Origin: Corallococcus coralloides DSM 2259
GTDB lineage: Bacteria > Myxococcota > Myxococcia > Myxococcales > Myxococcaceae
Assembly (NCBI RefSeq): GCF_000255295.1
Contig: NC_017030.1
Span: 4,774,001 to 4,838,000, forward strand
DNA: 64,000 nt
Direction: 5' to 3'
Shown: positions 28,340 through 36,279 of the stretch, piece after piece
Layout: the number at the start of each line of letters is the position of its first letter
Numbering within the stretch: position 1 is the first letter of the stretch
Program-made: the position numbers and the translations under genes
The notes under the pieces: generated by a model
Seen by the model: only the letters and a program-made list of their open reading frames with translations
The model's database searches: none
What the model was told of the DNA's origin: nothing

Positions 28340-28462
28340 ATGGCCAACAGCAAGAGCAAGCACCGCCGCGTGCAGATGAAGATCCGTCAGCACTGGAAGA
28401 AGCGGATCAAGAAGCAGAAGGAGGCCGCCAAGGCCGCCGCCGCCGAAGGCAAGAAGAAGTAG
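28340..28462 (+). CDS. 40-residue Lys/Arg-rich basic protein
   Basis: Starts MANSKSKHRRVQMKIRQ and ends in Lys-Lys-Lys; 17 of 40 residues are Lys or Arg. GACCAGGAG lies 9 nt upstream. A single Trp sits in the central basic helix (QHWKKRIKKQKE), followed by an Ala-rich stretch. Size and charge suit a ribosome- or nucleic-acid-associated protein, but I recognise no named family. It lies 40 bp after the P1 peptidase gene, perhaps in the same transcript. Confidence 0.55.
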   Translation: MANSKSKHRRVQMKIRQHWKKRIKKQKEAAKAAAAEGKKK

Positions 28463-28499
28463 TTCGTCTTCCCTGGCGCCGCTCCCGGCGGCCCTGGCT

Positions 28500-29018
28500 T
28501 CACTGCCGGGTCGCCGTGAAGGGGCGCGCCAGGTTGCATCTGAGGGCGCTGGTCCCCTGGATGCGTGAGAATTGGCCGGTGAAGTTCCCGGACAGGCTGC
28601 CGCCCGGGCCGCCGTCCTCGGGTCCGCCGGTGTGGGTCGCGGTGATGCTGAAGAAGGTGCTCACCCCGCCGTCGCTGCTGGGCAGCGGCATGCCGGTCAG
28701 CGTCAGATCGCCGGTCGCGTACACCTGACCCGTCAACATCACCCCCGCCAGTGAGCCCGTGAGCATGCCGCCCTCGGTGCGCTGGATGGCCAGCAGCTCG
28801 CCGTCCGCCAGGGGCTGGACGTTCAGGTTCACGCACTCGCTGGGCAGGCCCGCGTCCCCCGTGAACGTCAGGGGATACGTGCCCTCCACGGTGGGGCAGT
28901 CGTCGGCGCAGGCCACGCTCTGGCTCTCGTCGCAGCCGGCCGGCCCGAGCATCAGGAAGGTGCTGGACACCACGGCGGTGGCGACGGCTGCCAGGGGAAC
29001 GAAACGTCCAGAAGTCAT
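28500..29018 (-). CDS. Putative lipoprotein, unknown function
   Basis: 172 residues from ATG 29018, with AAGAGG upstream; the frame extends 17 codons further without a better start. Lipoprotein signal ends LMLGPAGC. The mature part is Gly/Thr-rich with beta-strand character (TGSLAGVMLTGQVYATGDLTL, GGSLSGNFTGQFSRIQG) and four cysteines that may form disulfides. No catalytic motif. Likely an outer-surface or periplasmic beta-sandwich lipoprotein common in myxobacteria. Confidence 0.6.
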   Translation of the reverse strand: MTSGRFVPLAAVATAVVSSTFLMLGPAGCDESQSVACADDCPTVEGTYPLTFTGDAGLPSECVNLNVQPLADGELLAIQRTEGGMLTGSLAGVMLTGQVYATGDLTLTGMPLPSSDGGVSTFFSITATHTGGPEDGGPGGSLSGNFTGQFSRIQGTSALRCNLARPFTATRQ

Positions 29019-29111
29019 GGATGGCCTCTTGGTGAAGGGAGGTGCGGACTTCCTGGTGGGAATAACCATTCCTACGTTGCGTGCAGTCGTTCTGGGGGAC
29101 GGGGTGGGGCG

Positions 29112-30263
29112 GTGACGGCGGGCGATTCGAAGCGGTGGTCCAATTTCATCTTCGCGGGGCTGTTCGCGCTCGCGCTGATTCTCTTTTCACGCATCTTGCT
29201 GCCGTTCCTGATGCCGGTGCTGCTGGGCGGCTTCCTGGTCGTCCTGTTCATGCCCATCCAGGACTCCTTGGACCGGCGGCTCCAGGGCCGCAAGTCCCTG
29301 GCGGCCGGACTGTCCACCCTCGCGGTGTTCCTGCTGATTCTCGCCCCCCTGGCGCTGGTGGGCTGGATGGTGGCCCGCGAGGTGCTCCAGTTCGTGGGCC
29401 AGGCGCAGGACCTGTTGGATCAGGTCGACCTGCGCCACCACTTCCTCAACAGCCTGCCCCGGGGCCTGTCCCGCTACGTGCACTTCGACCCGGAGAGCTC
29501 GGAGACGGAGCGCCTGCTGATGACGGCGGTGTCGGGCGGCGCGGGGCTGCTCGCGGACCTGGTGGGCGCCGGCACGGAGCTGCTCGTCAACATGTTCCTG
29601 ATGACGGTGGCCATGTACTACTTCTTCCTGGACGGCCGTCGTCTGGTGAACGAGGTGGCCCGGCTGATTCCCCTGGAGCGCCGCTACTTCGACGCCTTCT
29701 CCCACGAGTTCACGGACGTCGCGTACGCCATCATCTACGGCAACACCGTCACCGCGCTGGTGCAGGGCGCGGTGGGCTTCGTGGGGCTGCTCATCGCGGG
29801 CGTGCCGCACGCCGGGGTGTGGGGCGCGGCCATGGTGCTGGTGGCGCTGGTGCCGGTGGGGGGCACCGCGCTCGTGTGGGGGCCCATCGGCGTCATCCTC
29901 ATCGCGGCCAACCGGGTGAGCGAGGGCGTGTTCCTGCTCGCGTGGGGCACGTTCCTGGTGGGCAGCATCGACAACGTCATCCGCCCCCGGCTGTGCGGCT
30001 CGCGCATGGCGCTGCACCCGCTGCTCGTCTTCCTGTCCATGTTCGGCGGGCTGGCGGTGTTCGGGATGATGGGCCTGCTGGTGGGGCCGCTCATCGCGTC
30101 CATCTTCATGGCCATGGTGCGCATCTACCGGCGCGACTTCCTGGGTCGTGCGCAGGAATCCCAGCCTGCTCCCGTGGTGTCCCAGGATTCCTCGCCTTCG
30201 CTCACCCCGCAGCCCGCGCCAGTGTCCTCCACGGCCAGCGTGGGTCACGTGATGAACGCCTGA
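29112..30263 (+). CDS. AI-2E family transporter (YdiK/PerM type)
   Basis: 383 residues from GTG 29112. About eight transmembrane helices, with the family pattern of two N-terminal helices (FIFAGLFALALILFSRILLPF), a soluble loop (about 85-150), and C-terminal helices with GGTALVWGPIGVILI and the conserved IDNVIRPRLCGSRMALHPLL segment. Members export or exchange small molecules or ions; the name comes from autoinducer-2 export in one case and does not prove that role here. The C-terminal tail is polar and short. Next gene starts 48 bp downstream. Confidence 0.85.
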   Translation: MTAGDSKRWSNFIFAGLFALALILFSRILLPFLMPVLLGGFLVVLFMPIQDSLDRRLQGRKSLAAGLSTLAVFLLILAPLALVGWMVAREVLQFVGQAQDLLDQVDLRHHFLNSLPRGLSRYVHFDPESSETERLLMTAVSGGAGLLADLVGAGTELLVNMFLMTVAMYYFFLDGRRLVNEVARLIPLERRYFDAFSHEFTDVAYAIIYGNTVTALVQGAVGFVGLLIAGVPHAGVWGAAMVLVALVPVGGTALVWGPIGVILIAANRVSEGVFLLAWGTFLVGSIDNVIRPRLCGSRMALHPLLVFLSMFGGLAVFGMMGLLVGPLIASIFMAMVRIYRRDFLGRAQESQPAPVVSQDSSPSLTPQPAPVSSTASVGHVMNA

Positions 30264-30311
30264 GCCCCGAGCCTGGACTTCGCCCCGGCCCTGGGTGAAC
30301 CTGCCCGGAGC

Positions 30312-31349
30312 ATGACGACCACCCGAAGCGCGAGGGTCCTCTCGGGACTGCCGCGGACCCTGGCCCTCGTCGGAGCCCTGTCGGCTCCGGCCGCGGCGGC
30401 CTCCGACGTCCTGACGCCGCCGGCCTTCCATGGCACCCGGGAGTCCCCGGCGTGGCTGTCGCTGAGGCTGGGCAACGGGCCGTCGGGCAGGGCGAAGGCG
30501 GAGCCGGCACTGGAGGTGGGCGCGCCCACCTGGGTGCGGCTCAACCTGTCCTTCACCGCGACGTGGCGGCGCTACTGCGCGCGGCCCGGCGTGGACAGCT
30601 GCGGCGCGTACGACAGGCTGCCGGAAGAGGATCAGCTCGGGGACACGTCGGACTTCTCGTCGTCGTATCCGTACCTGGGGCTGGCGCTGGAGGCGGAGGT
30701 GCTGCCGCTGGCGCATCGCCCCACGTCGGTGCTGCGCGGGCTGGGGTTCCTGTTGGCGGCGCAGCGGGGCTTCTCCAGCTCCGACGTGACGCTCACCGGG
30801 GACGGCGGTCAGACGCCGGTGCGCGAGGTGGACGCCACGGACACGGCCTTCACCGCCCAGGCGATGTACCGCTTCTATTTCCGCTTCGGCACGACGCGGC
30901 CGCAGCAGGGCTACGTGGGCGCGCGCGCCGGCATCCAGACGCGCGCGTTCGACGTGGAGCAGTCCACGGACAACCCGCTGACCGGCACGCACCGCGTGTT
31001 CCCGTCCGTGGCGTTGGACCTGTCCGTGCCGCTGTTCAGCTCGGTGCGGCTGGACGCGTCGGGCGGGCTCTTCTTGTCCCCGAAGCCGGGGCACTCGCCG
31101 GACGCGGACGGGGGCCGGCGCGCGCTGGAGGTCCGCGACTACGGCACGTCCGTGTCCAGCTTCGGCTGGAGCGCGGAGCTGGGCGTGACCGGGGACATCT
31201 GGGGGCCGTTTGGCTACGACGTGGCCTGGCGGCTGGCGCACTTCAAGGACCGCTTCTCCGGGCCCGGCACGCTCACGGGTTGGAACAATGGCGGAGCGGC
31301 CGAGGAGACGTACTCCAGCCTGCACGCCGGCCTGATCGCGACGTACTGA
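30312..31349 (+). CDS. Secreted or outer-membrane beta-barrel-like protein
   Basis: 345 residues. Signal peptide to about residue 36 (LVGALSAPAAAAS). The mature protein is built of amphipathic strands with Tyr/Phe/Trp at strand ends (WVRLNLSFTATWRRYC, YRFYFRFGTTRPQQGYVGARAG) and ends in LHAGLIATY, fitting an outer-membrane barrel. Two cysteines lie in a YCARPGVDSCGAYD loop, perhaps a disulfide. No family recognised. Confidence 0.55.
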   Translation: MTTTRSARVLSGLPRTLALVGALSAPAAAASDVLTPPAFHGTRESPAWLSLRLGNGPSGRAKAEPALEVGAPTWVRLNLSFTATWRRYCARPGVDSCGAYDRLPEEDQLGDTSDFSSSYPYLGLALEAEVLPLAHRPTSVLRGLGFLLAAQRGFSSSDVTLTGDGGQTPVREVDATDTAFTAQAMYRFYFRFGTTRPQQGYVGARAGIQTRAFDVEQSTDNPLTGTHRVFPSVALDLSVPLFSSVRLDASGGLFLSPKPGHSPDADGGRRALEVRDYGTSVSSFGWSAELGVTGDIWGPFGYDVAWRLAHFKDRFSGPGTLTGWNNGGAAEETYSSLHAGLIATY

Positions 31350-31446
31350 CGTTGACGCTGTCGGGCGTGCGACATCGCCCTGAAGCGCGGGTGTCGGCAC
31401 TCCCGCACGATGACTACCCCTTGCCTCCACGGCCTGTCAGGGGCCG

Positions 31447-33222
31447 GTGACGCAAGGGGGACGCTTCTCGGTGCGAACAAGGCAATGGTGGGCGCGGGGA
31501 CTGGCGGGGCTGGCGTGCCTTGCTCTGGTGGCGTGCGGCGGGGGAGAGTCCACGACCGGTGCTCCTCCCGACCCGGGCTTCAGCGACGCCGAAGGGCTGC
31601 CTCGGCCCGACGCGGGCACGGTGGATGGGGGCACGCAGCCTTCGTCCGACGCGGGCACGGATCCACGGTCCGACGCGGGCACCGGGACGCCGGACGCGGG
31701 ATCAGGGGACGCGGGCACGGCCCCGCAGGCCTGCGCGCCCACGGCGGGTGATACGCGCTGGGTGCTGGAGGGCGAGTCCTTCACCGCGCAGGTGACGTGC
31801 GCGACGGGCCTCAAGGAGGCCGGGCTGCGCTTCGGGGTGAAGAACCTGCCCGCGGGCGCCACGTTCGATGAGTCCACCGCCACGCTGCGCTGGACGCCCG
31901 CGATGAACCAGGGCGCGGTGTGGATGCTCACGCTGGAGGAGCGCACCACCGGCGAGACGGGCACGCTCAAGGTGGGCGTGGCCAACAACGACAACGCGCC
32001 GGGCAAGGTCGACATCGTCGACCCCGTGGCCTACACGGAGGAGTACGGGCTGCCCGTGGTGCACCTGTTCTTCGAGGGTGGCCTGACGTCCGGCGGCTAC
32101 CGGCCCGCGCAGGTGGTGTACCGGGGCCACCGCTACACCATCGAGGCGAAGTTCCGCGGGGCCACGTCCAGCGTGTTCCCCAAGCGCAGCATGACGTTCA
32201 AGTTCGCGGAGGACGACCTGTTCTCCGAGCCCGTCTTCGGCGACGGCTTCAAGGACCGCAAGCGCGTGGTGCTGATCACCACGTTCAATGACAACTCCTA
32301 CCTGCGCTCGCGGCTGGCGTTCGACCTGTGGCACCGGCTGTCCCCGAACGCCGTGCGCATCCGCACCTTCAGCGTGGTGGTGTACGCGAACAACAAGTAC
32401 CGCGGGCTCTACACGGCGGCGGACCACGCGGACAAGCGGCTGATGGAGTGGAACGGCATCGACGATGACTCCGACCTCTTCAAGGCCGACACCGCGGACG
32501 CCAACTTCTCCCGCTTGAAGCGCAACGGGCAGACGAAGGAGTACCTCCACTTCGGCTTCGAGAAGTCCGAGGGTACGCCGCCGGGCAACTTCAGCACGCT
32601 GCACGACTTCGTCGCGTGGGTGGCGGACTCCAGCAACGACCGCTTCCGCCAGGAGTTTGGCACGAAGCTGAAGGCGCGTGACTACGAGGACTGGTGGATC
32701 TTCAATACGCTCATCCAGGGCAATGACTCGCAGGCGAAGAACGCCTATCACGCGTTTGACCCGAAGGCCGGCGGCCCGTGGCGCTACATCCCGTGGGACC
32801 TGGACGCGAGCTTCGGGCAGAACTTCGACACCACGCGCACCAGCGCCACGGCGCGGCCCACCTACGCGTCGGACAACCTGCTCTTCAAGCGGATGCTGGC
32901 GGAGCCCACCATCGCGGGCCCCATGCGTGAGCGCTACCGGCAGGCCTTGAAGAACGAGGTGAGCGAAGCCGCGGTGCAGGCGATGATCGACGGCTACGTG
33001 CAGGAACTGGGGCCCAATGCGCAGCGCGACGAGGCGCGGTGGGCCACGGAGTACCGGAACTTCGCGAAGCCGCCCACGGGGAACGAGGAGTACGAGACGG
33101 GGTACGGCAACTTCCCGGAGTGGCACCTGCGCCAGGACTTCAAGACCCACGCGGAGGAGGTCGAGTACATCCGGCAGTGGGTGCACAAGCGCTGGGGCGC
33201 GTTCCAGTCACAGCTGCCGTGA
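31447..33222 (+). CDS. CotH kinase family lipoprotein
   Basis: 591 residues from GTG 31447. Lipoprotein signal LAGLACLALVACGGG, then a linker with six or so DAGT/DAGS repeats (about 45-90), a cadherin- or Ig-like domain (about 95-180), and a CotH domain (about 200-560). CotH landmarks: KRSMTFKFAED, YRGLYTAADHADKRLMEW, YEDWWIFNTLIQGNDSQAKN and PWRYIPWDLDASFGQN, which hold the atypical kinase metal and ATP residues. CotH proteins phosphorylate surface proteins in Bacillus; in myxobacteria the targets are unknown. Exported and membrane-anchored here. Confidence 0.85.
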   Translation: MTQGGRFSVRTRQWWARGLAGLACLALVACGGGESTTGAPPDPGFSDAEGLPRPDAGTVDGGTQPSSDAGTDPRSDAGTGTPDAGSGDAGTAPQACAPTAGDTRWVLEGESFTAQVTCATGLKEAGLRFGVKNLPAGATFDESTATLRWTPAMNQGAVWMLTLEERTTGETGTLKVGVANNDNAPGKVDIVDPVAYTEEYGLPVVHLFFEGGLTSGGYRPAQVVYRGHRYTIEAKFRGATSSVFPKRSMTFKFAEDDLFSEPVFGDGFKDRKRVVLITTFNDNSYLRSRLAFDLWHRLSPNAVRIRTFSVVVYANNKYRGLYTAADHADKRLMEWNGIDDDSDLFKADTADANFSRLKRNGQTKEYLHFGFEKSEGTPPGNFSTLHDFVAWVADSSNDRFRQEFGTKLKARDYEDWWIFNTLIQGNDSQAKNAYHAFDPKAGGPWRYIPWDLDASFGQNFDTTRTSATARPTYASDNLLFKRMLAEPTIAGPMRERYRQALKNEVSEAAVQAMIDGYVQELGPNAQRDEARWATEYRNFAKPPTGNEEYETGYGNFPEWHLRQDFKTHAEEVEYIRQWVHKRWGAFQSQLP

Positions 33223-33229
33223 GGTTGGC

Positions 33230-33259
33230 GGCGCGGCGGGGGGAGGACCTCGCCGCGCC
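33230..33259. terminator. Hairpin between convergent cotH-like and lyase genes
   Basis: GGCGCGGCG (33230-33238) pairs perfectly with CGCCGCGCC (33251-33259) over a 12-nt loop. It lies between converging stops at 33222 and 33268, a probable bidirectional terminator. Confidence 0.5.
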
Positions 33260-33267
33260 CACCGGGA

Positions 33268-34035
33268 CTACCACTGCGCAGGGTCGGCGTCGGCGAACGT
33301 CGTGCCGGCGGCGATTTCGTCAATCCAGATGCTGCGGGTGCCTTGGGTGCCCTGCATGTACCCGCTGTCGTGCCAGCCATTGGCGTAGAGGCCGACGCGG
33401 AACTGGAGATAGCGGTCATCCGCCACGGTGGTGGCCAGGTTGAACTGCTCCAGGACCTTCACGCCGTCGAACCACAGCTTGATGAAGCCGGTGTTGTCGC
33501 TGGCCCACTTCACCTGCATGACGACCTTGTGCCACTCACCGGCGGTGACGGTGGCCAGGTTGCGGAAGGTGGTGGTCTTCTGGTCGCAGACGGTGCCGTA
33601 CTTCACGCGGGTCGTGAGCTGGTTGCCGGACAGCCACACCATGGTGGTGGGCATGTGGCCATCGCAGCCCGTGTCGGAGAAGTTCGCGATGAACTGGGCG
33701 ATGTTGAAGGACTGCGGCTGGAACTGCCAGTCCTGCTGCAGCCGGAACATGAAGCCATAGAAGCCCGTGTCGCCCCGGCGGTACACGTTGTGCTTCACGA
33801 CTTCCGAGTGGTAGCGCTCGGTGTAGTTCGGGTCGTAGACCTGCGTGGCCTTGATGGCGGTGGAGCCCTCATAGACGACGTTGGTCACTTCCTTCAGCGA
33901 ACCGTTGTGCTCCAGGTTGAGCGAGTTCCAGCCCGTGAGGGTTCCGGTGTTGCGGAAGATCTCCGCCGCCTGCGCGCCCAGCCCCAGCGCGAACAGCGAC
34001 ACGCCAGCGGCGACGGCGAAATGCTTGGACCGCAT
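33268..34035 (-). CDS. Secreted polysaccharide lyase (PF14099/PL20-like jelly roll)
   Basis: 255 residues. Signal peptide ends LGLGAQAAE. The mature domain has the heparin-lyase-I-like pattern: YEGSTAIKATQVYD, GFYGFMFRLQQDWQFQPQ, AQFIANF, EWHKVVMQVKWASDNTGFIKLWFDGVKV and a final strand with SIWIDEIAAG. These concanavalin-type jelly rolls cleave uronic-acid polysaccharides or alginate- or glucuronan-like polymers by beta-elimination. The exact substrate is not inferable. Divergent from a secreted esterase, with a shared inverted repeat, so the pair may act together on plant or algal cell-wall material. Confidence 0.65.
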   Translation of the reverse strand: MRSKHFAVAAGVSLFALGLGAQAAEIFRNTGTLTGWNSLNLEHNGSLKEVTNVVYEGSTAIKATQVYDPNYTERYHSEVVKHNVYRRGDTGFYGFMFRLQQDWQFQPQSFNIAQFIANFSDTGCDGHMPTTMVWLSGNQLTTRVKYGTVCDQKTTTFRNLATVTAGEWHKVVMQVKWASDNTGFIKLWFDGVKVLEQFNLATTVADDRYLQFRVGLYANGWHDSGYMQGTQGTRSIWIDEIAAGTTFADADPAQW

Positions 34036-34039
34036 TGAA

Positions 34040-34133
34040 AAGCCTCCACTGAAATTTTACGGCTTTGTTGCTATTTCTAGTTTTTCTAGCTTAGCAGGTT
34101 CGTGCCTCGTTTGTCTTGTTAGAGTGGAGGCTT
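34040..34133. promoter_or_regulatory. AT-rich divergent promoter region flanked by an 11-bp inverted repeat
   Basis: AAGCCTCCACT (34040-34050) and AGTGGAGGCTT (34123-34133) are perfect reverse complements. Each contains the GGAGG in front of its gene, so the two mRNAs carry the same leader sequence. The 72 bp between them are unusually AT-rich for this genome, with CTAGTTTTTCTAG near the centre. Confidence 0.5.
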
Positions 34134-34149
34134 CCTTCCAGGGGGCTCC

Positions 34150-34911
34150 ATGACGGCGATGCGTCGGCTGTTGCTGTGGTGCGTGGGCTGGGTGCTGTTC
34201 TCCGCGCAGGTGGCCCTGGCGGCACAGGGGGAGATCGTGGCGCGTCCCCAGTGGACGGTGCCGGGGATGAGCTTCGGGTACTGGGAGTACCTGCCGCTGG
34301 GGTACGACGACGCGCCCACGGAGAAGTTCCCGTTGGTGGTGTTCCTTCATGGGACAGGGGAGGCGGGCAACGGCACCGCAGTGGGGCTGGAGAAGATCAT
34401 GGCGCTGAACGCGCCGCCCCGGCTCATCCGCAACGGGCGCGACTTCCCGTTCATCCTGATCGCGCCGCAGCGGCACAACGCGTTCATCCAGGTGCCGGAG
34501 ATCGACGCGATCATCGAGTTCGCGAAGGTGCACTACCGGGTGGACACGAAGCGCATCTACCTGACGGGCATCTCGGCGGGAGCGTTCCAGACGTGGGCGT
34601 ACGCGGCGCAGCACTACGCGAAGCTGGCGGCGGTGCTGCCAATCGCGGGCAACGGCAACGGCCTGAACCTCTGCCCCATGGCGGCGGCGGGGCTGCCGGT
34701 CTGGGCCTTCCACGGCCTGGCGGACGGCACGGTGTCGCCATACGGCTCCATCGATCCGGTGAACCGGATGAACACCATCTGCTCGCCCGCGGCGAACCCC
34801 GCGGCGCTGCTCACGCTCTATCCCGGCGTGGGCCACGACTCGTGGGGTCTGACGTACGACGGCTCGGCGGGCCATGACGTCTACGCATGGCTCTTGAGCC
34901 ACAGCCTCTGA
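34150..34911 (+). CDS. Secreted alpha/beta-hydrolase (esterase/depolymerase type)
   Basis: 253 residues. Signal peptide ends ALAAQG (about residue 25). Alpha/beta-hydrolase landmarks: PLVVFLHGTGEAGNG (oxyanion loop), IYLTGISAGAFQTWAYA (nucleophile Ser in GISAG), FHGLADGTVSP (acid Asp) and GVGHDSWG (His). The layout fits CE1-like esterases or LpqC-type depolymerases that release acyl groups such as ferulate from polysaccharides. Divergent from the polysaccharide lyase gene. A 12-bp inverted repeat follows the stop codon. Confidence 0.75.
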   Translation: MTAMRRLLLWCVGWVLFSAQVALAAQGEIVARPQWTVPGMSFGYWEYLPLGYDDAPTEKFPLVVFLHGTGEAGNGTAVGLEKIMALNAPPRLIRNGRDFPFILIAPQRHNAFIQVPEIDAIIEFAKVHYRVDTKRIYLTGISAGAFQTWAYAAQHYAKLAAVLPIAGNGNGLNLCPMAAAGLPVWAFHGLADGTVSPYGSIDPVNRMNTICSPAANPAALLTLYPGVGHDSWGLTYDGSAGHDVYAWLLSHSL

Positions 34912-34927
34912 TTCGCTTCAGTCCGGT

Positions 34928-34970
34928 CCGCGAACGAAGTTCAATGACGTCCCATGAGCTTCGTTCGCGG
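34928..34970. terminator. Perfect 12-bp inverted repeat after the esterase gene
   Basis: CCGCGAACGAAG (34928-34939) and CTTCGTTCGCGG (34959-34970), 19-nt centre. It begins 17 bp after the esterase stop and ends 9 bp before the next ATG, with the GGGAG ribosome site touching its right arm. It could be a terminator, an operator or a leader hairpin controlling the next gene. Confidence 0.45.
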
Positions 34971-34979
34971 GAGCAGGCG

Positions 34980-35450
34980 ATGACGGACGGGCGTTCCTGG
35001 GAAGGCAACTGGAAGGTCCGCATCCAAGAACGGCTCCAGGAGCGCGGCTTCAAGTCGCTCACCGCGTTCGCTGACGCGCGGCCCGCCGTGCCGTTCGTGG
35101 AGCTCGCGGAGGAGCTTGGGAAGGACGATGTCGCGGGGGTGCAGGTTCTTCGTGGACTGCTCGCGGAGGCGGAGCGGAGCAAGAAGGTGACGCGTTTCGT
35201 GCGCGACGTGTTCGTGCGCCACTTTGCCTACAGCCTCCCGAACGGCTGGCCAGCCGTGATGGATGACCACTCCCGGTTCCTGGTCGCCAAGGCGCTCGCC
35301 TACTGGTCCACGGACATTCCTGAATCGCATCAAGCACGGGTCGATCAAGCAGGCGATGCGCTCGATGCCAATCCACCACCGCCGGGATGGCGTCCCCTAG
35401 GTCCCGATGACGAGCTCCTCCTCACGTTGCTGCCGGACGAGGAAGCCTGA
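34980..35450 (+). CDS. Hypothetical soluble protein, unknown function
   Basis: 156 residues from ATG 34980, chosen for the GGGAG at 34969-34973; ATG 34944 is inside the inverted repeat. The protein has N-terminal segments ERLQERGFKSLTAFADARP and FVELAEELGKDDVAGVQVLRGLL, then a helical region with FVRDVFVRHFAYSLPNGWP and a short acidic end. No signal peptide or known motif. The style resembles immunity-like or small NTF2-size myxobacterial proteins, but nothing supports a function. Convergent with the DUSAM locus. Confidence 0.55.
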   Translation: MTDGRSWEGNWKVRIQERLQERGFKSLTAFADARPAVPFVELAEELGKDDVAGVQVLRGLLAEAERSKKVTRFVRDVFVRHFAYSLPNGWPAVMDDHSRFLVAKALAYWSTDIPESHQARVDQAGDALDANPPPPGWRPLGPDDELLLTLLPDEEA

Positions 35451-35453
35451 GCC

Positions 35454-35561
35454 TCAGCCGCCGAGGTCCTTCAGGAAGAGGGGGGCATGCCCGGTGACGG
35501 TGACGCCGGTGGCGGACGCGGCGCCGGACCAGTAGGACCGCCGGGCGCGGCTCCATGGTCG
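35454..35561 (-). pseudogene. Possible C-terminal gene remnant next to the DUSAM gene
   Basis: Directly after the DUSAM stop codon and in the same frame, 35 codons read to a TGA at 35454 with protein-like sequence (SYWSGAASATGVTVTGHAP, LFLKDLGG). There is no start codon. It may be the decayed end of a neighbouring gene. Chance cannot be excluded. Confidence 0.2.
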
Positions 35562-35933
35562 TCAAGGGTCCTCGTTCATGCCGTCAAGCTGCTCCGTCGC
35601 AAGGTCGCGGTAGAAGGGTACGACCTCGACGGCGAGCACATCGCGCATTTCCTGTCGCGCGCCGTCCCAATCTCCCTGGCGCTGGAGCTTCCACATCCGG
35701 TGCAGTGCGTCTGTCAGGCGATTGGACCCGTCGGTGATGCGGCGGGCGCACTCGCGCAGGAGCGCAAGGGCTCCGGCGTCCGTCTGGAGCGCTGATGCGG
35801 CGTCGGAGACGGCCACTTCGGCGGCGGTCTGGAGCAGGAGCGCGCGCACGTCGTCACTCAGGGTCAGCGGTGCATCCTCGCGAAGGACATGCCGTGCAAG
35901 GTCGAGGAGCGGACTCCAGTCGGGTGGGTTCAT
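35562..35933 (-). CDS. DUSAM domain-containing protein
   Basis: 123 residues from ATG 35933. The sequence follows the DUSAM pattern (a domain of unknown function found in Myxococcaceae, TIGR02267): WSPLLDLARHVLREDAPLTL, DDVRALLLQTAAEVAVS, LLRECARRITDGSNRLTDAL, QGDWDGARQEMRDVLAVEVVPFYRD (given in parts). All-helical, cytosolic. Function unknown; these genes are often clustered with small lipoproteins, and here a lipoprotein-like gene lies 7 bp upstream, so the pair is likely one operon. Confidence 0.8.
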   Translation of the reverse strand: MNPPDWSPLLDLARHVLREDAPLTLSDDVRALLLQTAAEVAVSDAASALQTDAGALALLRECARRITDGSNRLTDALHRMWKLQRQGDWDGARQEMRDVLAVEVVPFYRDLATEQLDGMNEDP

Positions 35934-35940
35934 TCGGCCC

Positions 35941-36279
35941 TCATCGCTTCGGCTTGGCGGGGCGGCAGAGATTGAAGGGCCATACGTGTTGGCCTTCGCA
36001 CCGTCGCAAGCAGTCGGTGCAAGGGCCGGAGAACAGGCCGTCCGCGCAGGCGTTCCAGTTTCGCATGCACCTGTTCTTCCACTCGGGTAGGCGCGGGTCG
36101 TCAACGTAATCGTTCACATCCGCGTCGGAGTTGCTGTGTGTGCCGGTGGCGCCGACGCCCGCGGCAAGGATGGCGGAGGCTTCTGCGGCGGTGAGGCCGC
36201 ATGCCTCCGGCAGACCGGGGTGTCGCTGGATGCAGTCCGTCTCGGTGTCCATGGCGATGGCGGCGCATCCCAGGCTCAA
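35941..36279 (-). CDS. Small Cys-rich lipoprotein, N-terminus apparently frameshifted
   Basis: 112 codons from TTG 36279. The frame upstream of TTG reads HFAPILTALSLGC, a lipoprotein signal with lipobox, but a TGA blocks it before any start codon. The nearest good ATG (36334, Met-Ile-Arg-Ser-Lys) is in another frame; a one-base change near the G-run at 36314-36318 would join the two. The mature part has many cysteines (CIQRHPGLPEACG, CMRNWNACADGLFSGPCTDC) suggesting disulfides. Either a sequencing indel or a recently broken gene. It precedes the DUSAM gene. Confidence 0.55.
   Translation of the reverse strand: MSLGCAAIAMDTETDCIQRHPGLPEACGLTAAEASAILAAGVGATGTHSNSDADVNDYVDDPRLPEWKNRCMRNWNACADGLFSGPCTDCLRRCEGQHVWPFNLCRPAKPKR

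Noticed and set aside
29187-31430. 747-codon minus-strand frame across the AI-2E-type and barrel genes
   Set aside because: Covers two unrelated plus-strand genes and their gap; low-complexity Arg/His/Ala content; a shadow frame.
31600-31730. Short DAGT-type DNA repeats in the cotH-like gene, considered as CRISPR or tandem-repeat array
   Set aside because: They are imperfect codon-level repeats of a surface-lipoprotein linker, without spacers.
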